The notes: generated by a model not told the origin, from the letters alone. A DNA stretch of 50,502 bases from Peptoniphilus_B koenoeneniae (GCF_030812875.1 NZ_JAUSTN010000009.1:1-50502), one strand, 5' to 3'; shown: positions 8,416 to 17,916, numbered from the stretch's first letter. Program-made: numbers and translations.

Positions 8416-10161
8416 TCAATTATTTAATTTCCATGATTCCGCCTTAGCTTTTGCATTTATAAGGTCAGAATAAAGTCCATTATTTTTAATCAGTTCTTCA
8501 TGATTTCCACATTCTACTATTTCTCCATCTTTTAAGACTAAAATCTGGTCAGCATTTCTTATTGTCTTTAGTCTATGGGCAATCATTATTACTGTCTTAT
8601 TTTTTGTTAATGATTCTATTGCTTCTTTAAGCTTATCTTCATTTTCTGGGTCTATATTTGCAGTGGCTTCATCAAAGATTATGATGTCTGCATCTTTTAG
8701 CATAGCTCTTGCAATTGAGATTCTTTGTTTTTCTCCACCTGATAGACTTGCTCCACCTTCTCCGATAATAGTATTATATCCTTCTGGTAAAGCTTCTATA
8801 AATTCATGACATCTTGCTTTTTTTGCAGCTTGAACTACTTCTTCATGGCTTGCATTTTGTTTCCCAAATTTTATATTGTTTTCAATTGTATCTTCAAATA
8901 AATAAACGTCTTGGAAGACCATGGAAATTGAATTCATAAGATTTTCTATCTTATAGTCTTTTATATTTTTCCCACCTATTAAAATTTCACCAGAATTTAC
9001 ATCCCAAAATCTTGCTATGAGATTACAAAATGTTGTTTTACCAGATCCAGATGGACCAACAATAGCAGTCATGGTGTTTTCTTTTATCTCTGCTGATACA
9101 TTTTTTAAAATTGGTCTATCATCATAAGAGAAAGAAACATTTTTAAAGACTATATCATGATTTTTTATAGGCTCTGTAATACTTCCTTCTTTCATATCAG
9201 GCATTGAGTCTATAAAACCAACTGAATCTATAGCATTTTCGCAAGCTCTTAGGATAGCCATGTTTGATCCTGCCCCGATTAAGCCTTCAAAGATAATAAA
9301 TGATGCCATAATCATAAGAATTGTTTCAGCAAGTGGAAGTTCACCAGATAAATTTAATTTTAATGATACATAGACCATAGCTACTGTTGTTATTCCCATT
9401 ACAATTCTTTGGATAACTGTGTAAGGTGCTACAGATATTTCTAAATCTAAAAGTATATTTGATGTATCTTTTATAGACTTTCTTAAAGCCCTGTTATTTT
9501 CTCCACCAAGATTATAGGATTTTATAACCTGCATTCCTTGTAAAGTTGCTAATACTTCTTTTGTAAGTCTTGTTTGTGTTTCTGTCATTTTGTCTGCATT
9601 AGCTGATGATTTTTTCTCCATCATTGATGTAACGATGAAAAATACTACCACACCTGCTACAGCAACCAGTCCTACCTTTACGTTAAAAATTAAAGTTCCA
9701 AGGACAAAGACAAAAGTATTTAAAACTCCACCCAGTACAAGAACCAAAAGCATAGGCACCCACATTTCTGCTTGGGAAAGTGAAGATGTAGCAATAGTAG
9801 TTAATCTTCCTAGTGAAAAGCTTGAAAAGAAACCCATAGGAACTCTTTTTATTTTTTCTCCTATTTCTATTCTCTTGTGAGCTGCCATAAAATATCCAGC
9901 GTGAGTTTGTGCCATTTGAGATGATTTTTGTGTCATTATCTTTCCAACAAGGGATATAACTAATATTCCAAGACAAACAAAGATTGCCTTATAGTCTAAA
10001 GTTTTAGAAAATATATTTACTAGCATATAGTAAATTGCACCAAACTCAAGGGCATTAAATACTGCGTGCAAAAATCCAGCGAGAATAGATTTCTTAATAT
10101 ATACCTGTTCCTCTTTTGAAAAATTCCATATCTTTTTAAACACATTAAGCATTTTCATCAC
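8416..10161 (-). CDS. ABC half-transporter, YbtQ/IrtB-like (module 1, second subunit)
   Basis: A 581-residue protein with an N-terminal exporter-type six-helix membrane domain (about 1-310) and a C-terminal ATPase: Walker A GPSGSGKTT near 367, Q-loop in VFQDVYLFEDTIENNIKFG, signature LSGGEKQRIS, Walker B IIIFDEATANIDPEN, and H-loop AHRLKT. The gene overlaps the preceding ABC gene by 17 bp, which indicates a co-translated heterodimer. Pairs of this kind that lie beside ECF genes resemble the siderophore importers YbtPQ and IrtAB more than drug exporters. The catalytic Glu after Walker B is present. Import direction and substrate are inferred. Confidence 0.85.
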   Translation of the reverse strand: MMKMLNVFKKIWNFSKEEQVYIKKSILAGFLHAVFNALEFGAIYYMLVNIFSKTLDYKAIFVCLGILVISLVGKIMTQKSSQMAQTHAGYFMAAHKRIEIGEKIKRVPMGFFSSFSLGRLTTIATSSLSQAEMWVPMLLVLVLGGVLNTFVFVLGTLIFNVKVGLVAVAGVVVFFIVTSMMEKKSSANADKMTETQTRLTKEVLATLQGMQVIKSYNLGGENNRALRKSIKDTSNILLDLEISVAPYTVIQRIVMGITTVAMVYVSLKLNLSGELPLAETILMIMASFIIFEGLIGAGSNMAILRACENAIDSVGFIDSMPDMKEGSITEPIKNHDIVFKNVSFSYDDRPILKNVSAEIKENTMTAIVGPSGSGKTTFCNLIARFWDVNSGEILIGGKNIKDYKIENLMNSISMVFQDVYLFEDTIENNIKFGKQNASHEEVVQAAKKARCHEFIEALPEGYNTIIGEGGASLSGGEKQRISIARAMLKDADIIIFDEATANIDPENEDKLKEAIESLTKNKTVIMIAHRLKTIRNADQILVLKDGEIVECGNHEELIKNNGLYSDLINAKAKAESWKLNN

Positions 10162-11869
10162 CCCTTAAATTTGCAGCATACATTTCCTTATAAAGTTCTG
10201 ATGACTTTAATAGTTCTTCATGAGTACCATAAGAATTTAATTTGCCATCTTTAATAACAAATATCCTATCTGCATCAACAATTGTCTTTAACCTATGAGC
10301 GATTATGATTAAAGTTTTACCCTTAACTAGATTTGCCAAGGCGTTTTGTATGAGAGCTTCATTTTCAGGATCTATATAAGAAGTTGCTTCATCTAAAATT
10401 ACGATTGGTGCATTCTTTAGCATGGCACGAGCAATAGATATTCTTTGTCTTTCTCCTCCAGATAGATGACCTCCACCTTCGCCAACTCTTGTATCATAAC
10501 CATTAGATAGATTCATAATAAAATCATGGCAGGCAGATTTTTTACATACATCTATAATTTCTTCGTCAGAGGCATTCTTATTTCCAAGCCTAATATTTTC
10601 CTTTATAGTCATATCAAAGAGGAAATTGTCTTGGGATACAAAAGAAATAAGTGAAGATAATTTTTCAAGGGATAAGTCTTTCGTTTCAACATTTCCTATC
10701 TTTATAGTTCCATTATCTATATTCCAAAAACCAGCAATAAGTTTTGCTATTGTGGACTTACCTGACCCAGAAGGACCAACGAGGGCTGAAACAGAAGATT
10801 CTTTTATTTCCATAGAAAGATTATCTATAACCTTATTTTTTCCATCGTAAGAAAAGTCTACGTCTTGAAGTTCTATATTATAGGATTCTATTTTTTCTCC
10901 CTTGTCAATATTTTCTAACTCTCTTGAATCTAAAATTTTTCCTATTTCAGAAGTTATAGTTGATATTCTTGACACATCGTCCATATAGTTCATGATTTTT
11001 AAAATACTAGAAACTGTAGCAAAGGATAAGACGATTAAGGTAATTAAATTTCCTAAATCAATACTTCCCTTTATATAAAATAAAATCCCAAAGGGTATGA
11101 TGGTAATAATTCCCATAGGAGAAAGTAATCTACCTATGGCAACCCTATTCATAGATTCACCCATCCAGTTATAATAAAAGCTTGCATTGTCATAAACTGC
11201 ATCAGCGTATTTTTTATAAGATGATTCGCTTTGATTAAAGGTCTTTATTACTTCTATCCCATTTATATACTCAACAATAGAATTATTCATGTGTTGACCA
11301 ATGGCAACTGACTTTCCAAACATTTCCTTATAATGAGCATTCATTACAGACATCATGGTAGCCATTCCTATCACAAATGGAATTAGTGATAGCAAGGTCA
11401 ATCGCCAATCTAAGGTAAACATATAAATAAATAATAGAACAGGTCCTACTAAATTTGCCGTAAATTCTGGCAATAGGTGGGCAAGAGAAGTTTCCATAGA
11501 ATCAACTTGCTCAACTATAATATTTTTTAATTCTCCAGATGATCTTGATAATACATCTCCCAATGGCATCTTAAATAATTTTTTTGAAATATCATTTCTA
11601 ATTTCTCCTAATGAATTAAAGGTTGCCGTATGGGAAATACTTGTTGATATTCCTGCTGCCACTTCTTTAATAACAAATGTTATTAAAATATTTATGCATA
11701 GTGGAGTATATAAACTCATATCATTTGCACCATTAATTAAGTTTACAACGATTTTTGCCATGTATATATAAGAAAAAAGCCCAGCCACTACTCCAATTAT
11801 TGCCAGTAAGATTGACATAAAATATGAGCCTTTTCTCTTTTTTACATATTGTTTTATTAGATCCATCAA
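10145..11869 (-). CDS. ABC half-transporter, YbtP/IrtA-like (module 1, first subunit)
   Basis: A 574-residue membrane-ATPase fusion. The membrane domain covers about 1-310. Walker A GPSGSGKST is near 363, followed by VSQDNFLFDMTIKENIRLG, LSGGERQRIS and IVILDEATSYIDPEN. It starts with ATG behind AGGAGGGG, which lies inside the unusual 3' extension of the upstream EcfA frame. Its D-loop reads YIDPEN, where the partner at 8416 has NIDPEN; the same kind of asymmetry recurs in all four ABC pairs of the window. It is expected to form a heterodimer with the next gene. Confidence 0.85.
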   Translation of the reverse strand: MMDLIKQYVKKRKGSYFMSILLAIIGVVAGLFSYIYMAKIVVNLINGANDMSLYTPLCINILITFVIKEVAAGISTSISHTATFNSLGEIRNDISKKLFKMPLGDVLSRSSGELKNIIVEQVDSMETSLAHLLPEFTANLVGPVLLFIYMFTLDWRLTLLSLIPFVIGMATMMSVMNAHYKEMFGKSVAIGQHMNNSIVEYINGIEVIKTFNQSESSYKKYADAVYDNASFYYNWMGESMNRVAIGRLLSPMGIITIIPFGILFYIKGSIDLGNLITLIVLSFATVSSILKIMNYMDDVSRISTITSEIGKILDSRELENIDKGEKIESYNIELQDVDFSYDGKNKVIDNLSMEIKESSVSALVGPSGSGKSTIAKLIAGFWNIDNGTIKIGNVETKDLSLEKLSSLISFVSQDNFLFDMTIKENIRLGNKNASDEEIIDVCKKSACHDFIMNLSNGYDTRVGEGGGHLSGGERQRISIARAMLKNAPIVILDEATSYIDPENEALIQNALANLVKGKTLIIIAHRLKTIVDADRIFVIKDGKLNSYGTHEELLKSSELYKEMYAANLRGDENA

Positions 11870-13328
11870 ATCCCCTCCTAAATATTAAATTTTTTCCCAT
11901 TAATATAGCTAATATTTTTTCTTTATCCTCTTTTGTAGAAAATTCCTCAAAAGAGTATCCGTCTAAATAAAGAATTTTATTGCAGGAATTACACAAAAAT
12001 TCATAATCATGGGAAATTATAAGTATAATTTTTTCTTTTTCTTGTAATTTCTTCATTCTTTCTGAAATAATTTGCATATTATGTCCATCTAAACCACTTG
12101 TTGGCTCATCAAATAAATAAACATCTCTTTCTAAAAGTTCTGCTGAAGCGATAGTTAATCTTTGTTTTTGTCCGCCTGACATGATTTGTGGATGGATGTC
12201 TTTTATATTTTCTAAGTTAAAATCAGCTAATATTTTATCTGTATCTGCATCTTTATTATTTAGTTTTAACTCGTCTTCTGCTGAAACTTCAAAAAGATTA
12301 CTATCAGGATTATTTGACAGGTAGTATATTCTTTTTTGCCTATTTCTTTTGTTTAATTTTTCTCCATTTATAGATATAAAACCACTATCTTTTTTCATAA
12401 GTCCACTTAAAATTTTAAACAGAGTAGATTTGCCTATGCCATTATCCCCAATAATTCCATAAATATTTCCACTTTTAAATTCGTAGGTCAAATCTTTTAT
12501 AAGGACATTCTTATTATAGGAAAAAGAAATTTTTTCTAAGTTCATAGAATTTATCTCTTTTAACTTATTTATTTTAGGAGATATTTTATTTAAAGAAAAG
12601 AATCTTAATCCTAACTTATTGAAAAAATCTTCACTTTTTGATAATAGTTCTTCCTCTGTAAAAACATTGCTAATTTCTCCATTTTCAAGATAATAATATT
12701 TATCCACTATTCCTCTAAGGTAGTATAGCCTATGCTCTGAAATGATTATTGTCTTTTTATTTTTCTTTAATAAAAGCATAAGTTTTCTTAAAGCTTCTAC
12801 ACTTTTCATATCTAGGTTAGCAGACGGTTCATCAAAAACATAAATAGGTGGATTAAGTGCATTTATTGAAGCAATTGCTATTTTTTGTCTTTCTCCACTT
12901 GAAAGATGAAATAAGTTTTTATCTTTTAAATTTTCTCCATTAATAGATTTTAAGGAATTGTTGATTATTTTATCTATTTTTTCTCTTTCTATCCCATAAT
13001 TTTCAAGCCCAAAGGCAATTTCATCTTCTACATTTTCTGCAAAAAATTGACTCTTGGGATTTTGAAAAATAGATCCTACTTTCCTTCCTATTTCATATAA
13101 TTCTTTTTCCAGGGGATTTATTCCATCTATGGAAATTTCTCCCTTTAATTTCCCTCCATAGAATTTATAAGCAAGACCATTTATAAGTCTTGTAAGGGTA
13201 GTTTTACCACAACCACTCGCCCCTATAAAGGCAACACATTTCCCATCATTAATTTCCAAATTAATATTTTTTAAGATGTTTGCTGAATCTTTACTGTAGG
13301 CAAAGCTTACATTTTTTAACTTGATCAT
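11733..13328 (-). CDS. ECF transporter double ATPase EcfA, 3' read-through into next gene
   Basis: Two tandem ABC ATPase domains in one chain. Domain 1 has GASGCGKTT (about 36-44), LSSGERQKIA and DEPSANLD. Domain 2 has GDNGIGKST (about 293), MSGGQKQRLT and DEPTSGLD. Such proteins energise an ECF vitamin or metal importer together with EcfT. The homologue at 43102 is 489 residues, whereas this frame runs to 531. The last ~50 residues overlap the ABC gene in another frame and look non-homologous. One extra A in the six-A run at about 11890-11896 would give a stop right at the expected end, so an indel or sequencing error is likely. Confidence 0.85.
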   Translation of the reverse strand: MIKLKNVSFAYSKDSANILKNINLEINDGKCVAFIGASGCGKTTLTRLINGLAYKFYGGKLKGEISIDGINPLEKELYEIGRKVGSIFQNPKSQFFAENVEDEIAFGLENYGIEREKIDKIINNSLKSINGENLKDKNLFHLSSGERQKIAIASINALNPPIYVFDEPSANLDMKSVEALRKLMLLLKKNKKTIIISEHRLYYLRGIVDKYYYLENGEISNVFTEEELLSKSEDFFNKLGLRFFSLNKISPKINKLKEINSMNLEKISFSYNKNVLIKDLTYEFKSGNIYGIIGDNGIGKSTLFKILSGLMKKDSGFISINGEKLNKRNRQKRIYYLSNNPDSNLFEVSAEDELKLNNKDADTDKILADFNLENIKDIHPQIMSGGQKQRLTIASAELLERDVYLFDEPTSGLDGHNMQIISERMKKLQEKEKIILIISHDYEFLCNSCNKILYLDGYSFEEFSTKEDKEKILAILMGKNLIFRRGFDGSNKTICKKEKRLIFYVNLTGNNWSSGWAFFLYIHGKNRCKLN

Positions 13329-13329
13329 C

Positions 13330-14001
13330 TTAATAACTCCTCTCCAGGAAAATCATGCTCATTGTGATAAAGATGGTGATTAAACAAACAATAACATCAA
13401 GATTTCTAAATTTTATTTTTCTTCTTGAGCTATGTTTTCCAGATGCAGAAATTCCTCTTACTTCCGATGCGGCGGCAAGTTCTTCAGCTATTTTTGAAGA
13501 TGAAAACATCATAGGAACAAATAAATATTCCATCGTTAAAAATGGTTTTTTAATAGAAATTAATCCCCTTAATCTCAACGAGTCGATAATTTCTTTAAAC
13601 TCACTTTTAACTACTGGGAAAAATCTCATCATGAAAATAAGTGGCAAAGCAACATTTCTATGAATTTTCATTTTTTTCATTATTGCCATTATCTCTCCTG
13701 GAGGTGTTTTTAAAATTGGTATTACTGATAGAACTATAACTAATGTTCTTATAACCATAAACAGAAACATATCGGGAATCAAAATGCCAAAACCTTCTCC
13801 ATTTGAGACAAATCTCAAAAAACTTAAAACACCCATTGCAATAATTAGTTTTATAGTAGATTTGCTATATCCTTGCAGTGATACATAAATAACTAGAATG
13901 GTGGCTAATAAAAAAAGTACAGTATCTTTGGACAATACTGAAACCAAAAATACTGTACTTAAAAATACTACTAATTTGGAACGTAAGTCCAAATGCATCA
14001 T
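13330..14001 (-). CDS. ECF transporter transmembrane component EcfT
   Basis: A 223-residue integral membrane protein with about five or six helices. The two cytoplasmic coupling motifs that contact the ATPases are visible: SLRLRGLIS (about 142-150) and ASEVRGIS (about 178-185). It sits 1 bp before EcfA and overlaps the S-component by 4 bp, so S, T and A form one translational unit. The hydrophobic N-terminus is an anchor and no cleavable signal is evident. Confidence 0.85.
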   Translation of the reverse strand: MMHLDLRSKLVVFLSTVFLVSVLSKDTVLFLLATILVIYVSLQGYSKSTIKLIIAMGVLSFLRFVSNGEGFGILIPDMFLFMVIRTLVIVLSVIPILKTPPGEIMAIMKKMKIHRNVALPLIFMMRFFPVVKSEFKEIIDSLRLRGLISIKKPFLTMEYLFVPMMFSSSKIAEELAAASEVRGISASGKHSSRRKIKFRNLDVIVCLITIFITMSMIFLERSY

Positions 14002-14588
14002 TTTATTATTCCTGTCTTTTTAAAATGCTTTTCTGTCATCTTATTTCCTAAATAGCAACCAATAATTGCCGCCACAATAGTACATGCTAAAGAAATAAGA
14101 ATCCATTTAGGATTTGTATAATACTGAGTTTGTATTTGAACTTGTTCTGGAGATACGCCAGACTTAATGAAGGCATCTTTAAAAAACCATATTTCGCTCA
14201 TACCATGAGCCGCTCTAGTTAATGATGTAATTATCCAAGCAATAGTAATTCTTTTTATATTCCTATAGCTATCTGTACCAAGCATAGATAACTCTGCAAT
14301 TATCCCGCCACCTACAAACCATGGAATCATAAAAGGACCCATAAAGACAGTTGCTAATATAGCTTGTATAATATTATAAATTAGTGCAACGCCAGGTTTG
14401 CCTACTTTCATAGCCATATAAACAAAAAATGGTCCTAAAATTAGTGCAGTAAACACAGCATTAAAAATCATATTGAAAAATAATGATGCCCCTGTAATCA
14501 TTGAAAAAGCAATGAATACAACAATCATGATTGCAGAAAAGATTCCTATGGTTGCTAAATCCTTTATAGTTAATTTTTTACTTTCCAT
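13998..14588 (-). CDS. ECF S-component, Trep_Strep/MptD-type
   Basis: A 196-residue, strongly hydrophobic protein with about six helices. It ends in a basic tail (GNKMTEKHFKKTGI) of the kind that characterises the Trep_Strep (TIGR02185)/MptD group of putative ECF substrate-binding components. The family's ligand is not established. A GGAGG ribosome binding site precedes the ATG. It is the first gene of the S-T-A-ABC-ABC operon, downstream of the araC gene. The paralogue at 45296 keeps the same order, which ties this S-component type to the ABC pairs. Confidence 0.8.
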   Translation of the reverse strand: MESKKLTIKDLATIGIFSAIMIVVFIAFSMITGASLFFNMIFNAVFTALILGPFFVYMAMKVGKPGVALIYNIIQAILATVFMGPFMIPWFVGGGIIAELSMLGTDSYRNIKRITIAWIITSLTRAAHGMSEIWFFKDAFIKSGVSPEQVQIQTQYYTNPKWILISLACTIVAAIIGCYLGNKMTEKHFKKTGIIK

Positions 14589-14628
14589 AATTCAACCTCC
14601 TTAGTTGATAGCTGTTATCATTCTATAA

Positions 14629-14663
14629 TAGACTAAGCTTATTTTCTTGACTATTTAGACTAA
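14629..14663. repeat. direct repeat upstream of module 1 operon
   Basis: TAGACTAA occurs at 14629-14636 and 14656-14663 (27 bp apart), with a related TGACTA between them, in the gap between the AraC stop and the S-component start. It is a possible regulator site. The second copy overlaps the araC stop codon. Confidence 0.35.
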
Positions 14664-15632
14664 ATGTGCTGTTTTAGATATTTTTCTATATTCTGAAGGA
14701 GTGAGATTAAACTTATTTTTAAAAGTATTTGAAAATTTAGCATGATCTGTGAAACCTACCCTAATAGCAATTTCCGTAATTGAAATTGATGTATTATTCA
14801 AAAAATCAGCTGCTACCTCCAATCTTTTACTTGTTATCGCTTCCTTAATTGTTTGCCCAAAAACACTCTTATAGCAAGATTTCATTGTGGTAGAATTTAT
14901 CTTAAAGATTTCTGATAGTTTATCATAAGTTATATTTTTTTCGTAATTATTCTTTATAAATTCATCTATTTTCTTTACAATATCAACATTTGTCTTAATA
15001 AAATATTTCCTATCGCTTATCTTGTTACTGGTATCAAAGCTTGAAATATATAGGAAAAGTTCTTGAAATTTTACCCTTAGATATTCAATTAGAATTTCAT
15101 CTGGAACTTTATAAACTTCATAAAAAATATGTTCAATATGCCGAGTAGCTCTTTGTACAAAAACTTTGTCCTTATTGCATAATTTTCTTAAAACAACTTC
15201 AAATTTAATCCCTAACATTTCCTCTAAAAAATATATTTCGCTATCAAATTCATTTGGATTAATATAAAAAGTCACACCATGATAATGAGATATAGGAAAA
15301 AAAGATTCCTCAGAGCTGTTACTACTTGCATTGATTGCAAAATCTCCCGATTCCATATAAGTAATAGTTCCATCGCTTAATACGCATTCAAATCTTCCTT
15401 CTCTACAATGATTAATCTCGTAGCTTTGATTTAAATTTTTTGATAATTTTTTCTTTATGACGGAAGTGTGTATATCATTATAAAAAACTGTTACCCCTTT
15501 GAAAATTTCGTACTTTGAAACTATATATTTTCCATTTTCCAAATTATGAAATTCGCAAATTCTCCCTTTAGAATTTTCTATTATTTTTTCTAAATTTCTT
15601 CCATAAAGATGACACATTAACTCCTTACCCAT
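14655..15632 (-). CDS. AraC-family transcriptional regulator (module 1)
   Basis: A 325-residue regulator. The N-terminal ligand or dimerisation region (about 1-215) contains NHCREGRFECVLSDG. Two helix-turn-helix motifs follow at the C-terminus, with LEVAADFLNNTSISITEIAIRVGF and FSNTFKNKFNLTPSEYRK. The subtype is the same as the pseudogene at 47361-48318, which shares HC-EG in the same place. It lies 9 bp after the TetR gene and 66 bp before the ECF-ABC operon, so it probably controls that operon. The YbtA regulator of the yersiniabactin system is likewise AraC-type; that parallel is suggestive only. Confidence 0.85.
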   Translation of the reverse strand: MGKELMCHLYGRNLEKIIENSKGRICEFHNLENGKYIVSKYEIFKGVTVFYNDIHTSVIKKKLSKNLNQSYEINHCREGRFECVLSDGTITYMESGDFAINASSNSSEESFFPISHYHGVTFYINPNEFDSEIYFLEEMLGIKFEVVLRKLCNKDKVFVQRATRHIEHIFYEVYKVPDEILIEYLRVKFQELFLYISSFDTSNKISDRKYFIKTNVDIVKKIDEFIKNNYEKNITYDKLSEIFKINSTTMKSCYKSVFGQTIKEAITSKRLEVAADFLNNTSISITEIAIRVGFTDHAKFSNTFKNKFNLTPSEYRKISKTAHLV

Positions 15633-15641
15633 AAAAATCTC

Positions 15642-16226
15642 CTAATTAATGAGTTTTTCTCTCAAATAACCTTCCAACATCTTTTTGATTGTTTCTTTAT
15701 TTTCAATAAAAATTTCTTTTTGATTTAAACTTTCATATCCTAAAATCAAAGTATTTACAAAGGTCACTAAAAACTCATCTTCAAAAATAGATGAGAGCTT
15801 ATCGTTTGGAGGAAATGCAGACGATAAAATTTCTGTGTTTGTTTCTTTTAAATTTTTAAACATTTCACACAATCTTTTATCTTCATTTTGTAGTTTCAAA
15901 AAAATTGCATATATGCTTTTAAATTCATTTTCATCATAAATTCTTTCCATCATCATCTCAGCAATTGCGTCTAAAGTCGTTAACTTACATGTGTCGATAG
16001 TTTTGCTTTTTTCTCCTCTATATTTGATACCTAATTTCATAAAATCATAAATCATTTCGTAGGTTGAACCATAATGATAGTAAACACCACCTTTACTTAA
16101 ACTTACTTTTTCTATAACATCTTCCATAGTTGTATTTTGGAAACCCTTTTCTAAGAAACATTTTTTTGCCGCTTCCAGAATTTCTAACTTCCTTTTTTCT
16201 CCAACTTTCAATTTTTTATCATTCAA
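15642..16226 (-). CDS. TetR-family repressor (module 1)
   Basis: A protein of about 194 residues. The N-terminal HTH is KLEILEAAKKCFLEKGFQNTTMEDVIEKVSLSKGGVYYHYGS. The open frame begins further upstream, at 16244, but an AGGAGA ribosome binding site lies inside it, 8 nt before a TTG at 16226, so that TTG is the preferred start. It is paralogous to the TetR gene at 32408 (same KGGVYYHY/RGGVYYHY motif and C-terminal pattern), which also starts with TTG. A dyad shared with that gene lies upstream at 16254-16279. Confidence 0.85.
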   Translation of the reverse strand: MNDKKLKVGEKRKLEILEAAKKCFLEKGFQNTTMEDVIEKVSLSKGGVYYHYGSTYEMIYDFMKLGIKYRGEKSKTIDTCKLTTLDAIAEMMMERIYDENEFKSIYAIFLKLQNEDKRLCEMFKNLKETNTEILSSAFPPNDKLSSIFEDEFLVTFVNTLILGYESLNQKEIFIENKETIKKMLEGYLREKLIN

Positions 16227-16253
16227 AACTTTATCTCCTGTCAATAAATAATT

Positions 16254-16279
16254 CCGACGATACCGTCAGTTTTATTGTA
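16254..16279. promoter_or_regulatory. putative TetR operator
   Basis: GAC-N6-GTC followed by AGTTTTATTGTA, just upstream of the TetR start. The same half-site, spacing and flank occur at 33037-33066 before the other TetR gene, where the dyad is longer. Autoregulation is inferred. Confidence 0.5.
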
Positions 16280-16446
16280 ACTCATTTGATAATTAACTTC
16301 AATACATGAATTATTTTAAATTTTAGTAATCTTATTTAAGATATTTGCTTGAACGCCATTTATACTTCTTAATTAATTTCTTTAAATGCGGTATAATTAA
16401 TAAAACCTAATAAACGATTGACGCTTATAACTTTAATAGCTTTAAT

Positions 16447-16582
16447 AGCAAGCACAGTAAGTGTACGGACACTTACGAAAAAATTAATGGAGCAGACCTT
16501 TATGGCATGCTCCATTTTTTTAATTTTTACCTTGTTAGGGAGAACCCTAAGACCCCAATAATTTATGATAAGGAGATATACT
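16447..16582 (+). other. oriT-like leader, copy A
   Basis: Three structures lie in order. The first is an inverted repeat GTAAGTGT-ACGG-ACACTTAC at 16457-16476. The second is a GGAGCA/TGCTCC hairpin with a T-run. The third is the block at 16531-16556 containing TTAGGG-AGAA-CCCTAA and then GACCCC. The same arrangement precedes mobC at 25386 and 48464, and the third block is identical in all three. The position before mobC and relaxase genes points to a transfer origin; the nick site is unknown. Confidence 0.65.
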
Positions 16583-16675
16583 ATGGATAATAGAAAAAGA
16601 AATAATCAATTAAAAATATATTTAACAGATGAAGAAAAAGAAGTTTTTGAAAAGAAAATGAAACTTGCAAACTGC
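16583..16675 (+). pseudogene. mobC: mobC fragment (N-terminal 31 codons)
   Basis: Begins MDNRKRNNQLKIYLTDEEKE behind AAGGAGAT, like the full gene at 25514. It is cut after KLANC, where it runs into the reversed end of a serine recombinase fragment. A few bases at the junction could belong to either side. This is the start of a MobC/plasmid mobilisation relaxosome protein, with the rest lost. Confidence 0.75.
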
Positions 16676-17198
16676 ATCATCTAACAATTCTTCTCTAATT
16701 TGCTTACTGAATGTACACTTATGACCTCTTATCATCTGCCTATGTTTACAACCATAGTAATAAAAATCTTTATACTTTGTGCCATCTTTCTTTTTCTTGG
16801 TACACTTGTTTCCAAACATTCCCACTCCACATATTGGGCATTTTACAATTCCAGAAAGCAAGTGCGTGCGTGTATCTTTACCTTTATTCACATGCTCATA
16901 TTTCTTTGCTTGAGATTTTAACTTAACTTGAGCAGCTTGCCAAACTTCGTCGGAAACTATAGCTTCATGTATCCCTTCTGATATTAGATATTCATCTTGT
17001 TCAACCTGCTTATATTGATTTCTTGTACCATGAACTTTTTCTAATGTTCTTCTTCCAAAGGCTATTTTTCCATTATATACAGGATTCTTTAATATCTTTC
17101 TTATAAGACCTGCATCAAACAAAGGATTCTTTCCATTCTGTCTTGGGATTTTTCTAATTCCATGATTCTCTAAGTATTTAGATAGCCCATTGGCTCCT
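16676..17198 (-). pseudogene. serine recombinase fragment (Tn4451/Tn5397 TnpX/TndX-like)
   Basis: The frame reads from GLSKYLENHGIRKIPRQNGK through LIRKILKNPVYNGKIAFGRR to the zinc-ribbon CPICGVGMFGNKC...YYGCKHRQMI..CTFSKQIREELLDDAV. It is the recombinase and zinc-ribbon region of a large serine recombinase. The catalytic Ser domain and the C-terminal coiled coil are missing on both sides. Its sequence differs from the recombinases at 7039 and 35286, so a second type of element contributed to the island. Confidence 0.75.
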
Positions 17199-17468
17199 AT
17201 TTATCGCTCGCTTTCTTGTTTCCTTGATTTCTCAGTATTCATAAAACCAAAATTTCTTTCAGCAGAAAGGTCATGGCGTAAGTCATAATTCTCCACAAGC
17301 AGATAAAGTCCTACCTTGGTCTATTCAGTTTTCAAGGAACAATAGCCTAACGGCTTTAAGAGAGATTCTCTTCAACTTTATGGTTTTCATCACTTCCTTA
17401 AATAAAATATAAGGACAGATCTCCCTTCAATTTATAAAGGAAAATTTGCCCTCTTTGGTAACCAGAAA

Positions 17469-17880
17469 CTATATTTCTTCTATAAATTTCTTTAGTTTTT
17501 CTAAAATCTTATCTCGCCTTTTTATTAAAGCAGGATGTGATATATTTTGAGTCTTTGCTACTGCACGAAGTGTTTCATCATTGAAATATAATCTTTCGAT
17601 TATTTCCCGTTCCTCCTCATTTAACTTTGACATAGCATTTCTTAGTGCTTCAATCATTATTTGTGTAGCTACAACTTTTTCAACATCAACATTTTTATCT
17701 TCATAGATTATTTTCAAAATTCCCATCGTGATTTAGAGACGAAAAAAAGAGCAAGTGGTTTTTCTTGTCCACCTGCTCCAAATACTTTTCGTGTTCTTTT
17801 TCTCGCCAGTAGACTTTATAAATATCTTCACTGACTTTCACCTTTTGTCCTCCGACATAAAGGTAATACTCTTTTGCCAT
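17469..17880 (-). pseudogene. sigma-70-like/HTH element gene, frameshifted
   Basis: The 5' part (MAKEYYLYVGGQKVKVSEDIYKVYW...LLFFSSLNHDG) is open from an ATG at 17880. It shifts frame near 17695 and continues as VDVEKVVATQIMIEALRNAMSKLNEEEREIIERLYFNDETL. The intact homologue at 37733-38149 is 138 residues in one frame. The C-terminal region 4-like HTH is intact, but translation from the normal start would stop early. Confidence 0.75.
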
Positions 17881-17916
17881 AAAGTTTCCTCCATTTCTTT
17901 TTTATCTGTTTGTTTT

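Noticed and set aside
16622..17122. Complete recombinase starting at 17122
   Set aside because: The reading clearly continues upstream to about 17198 without a start and lacks the catalytic serine domain; it is a fragment.
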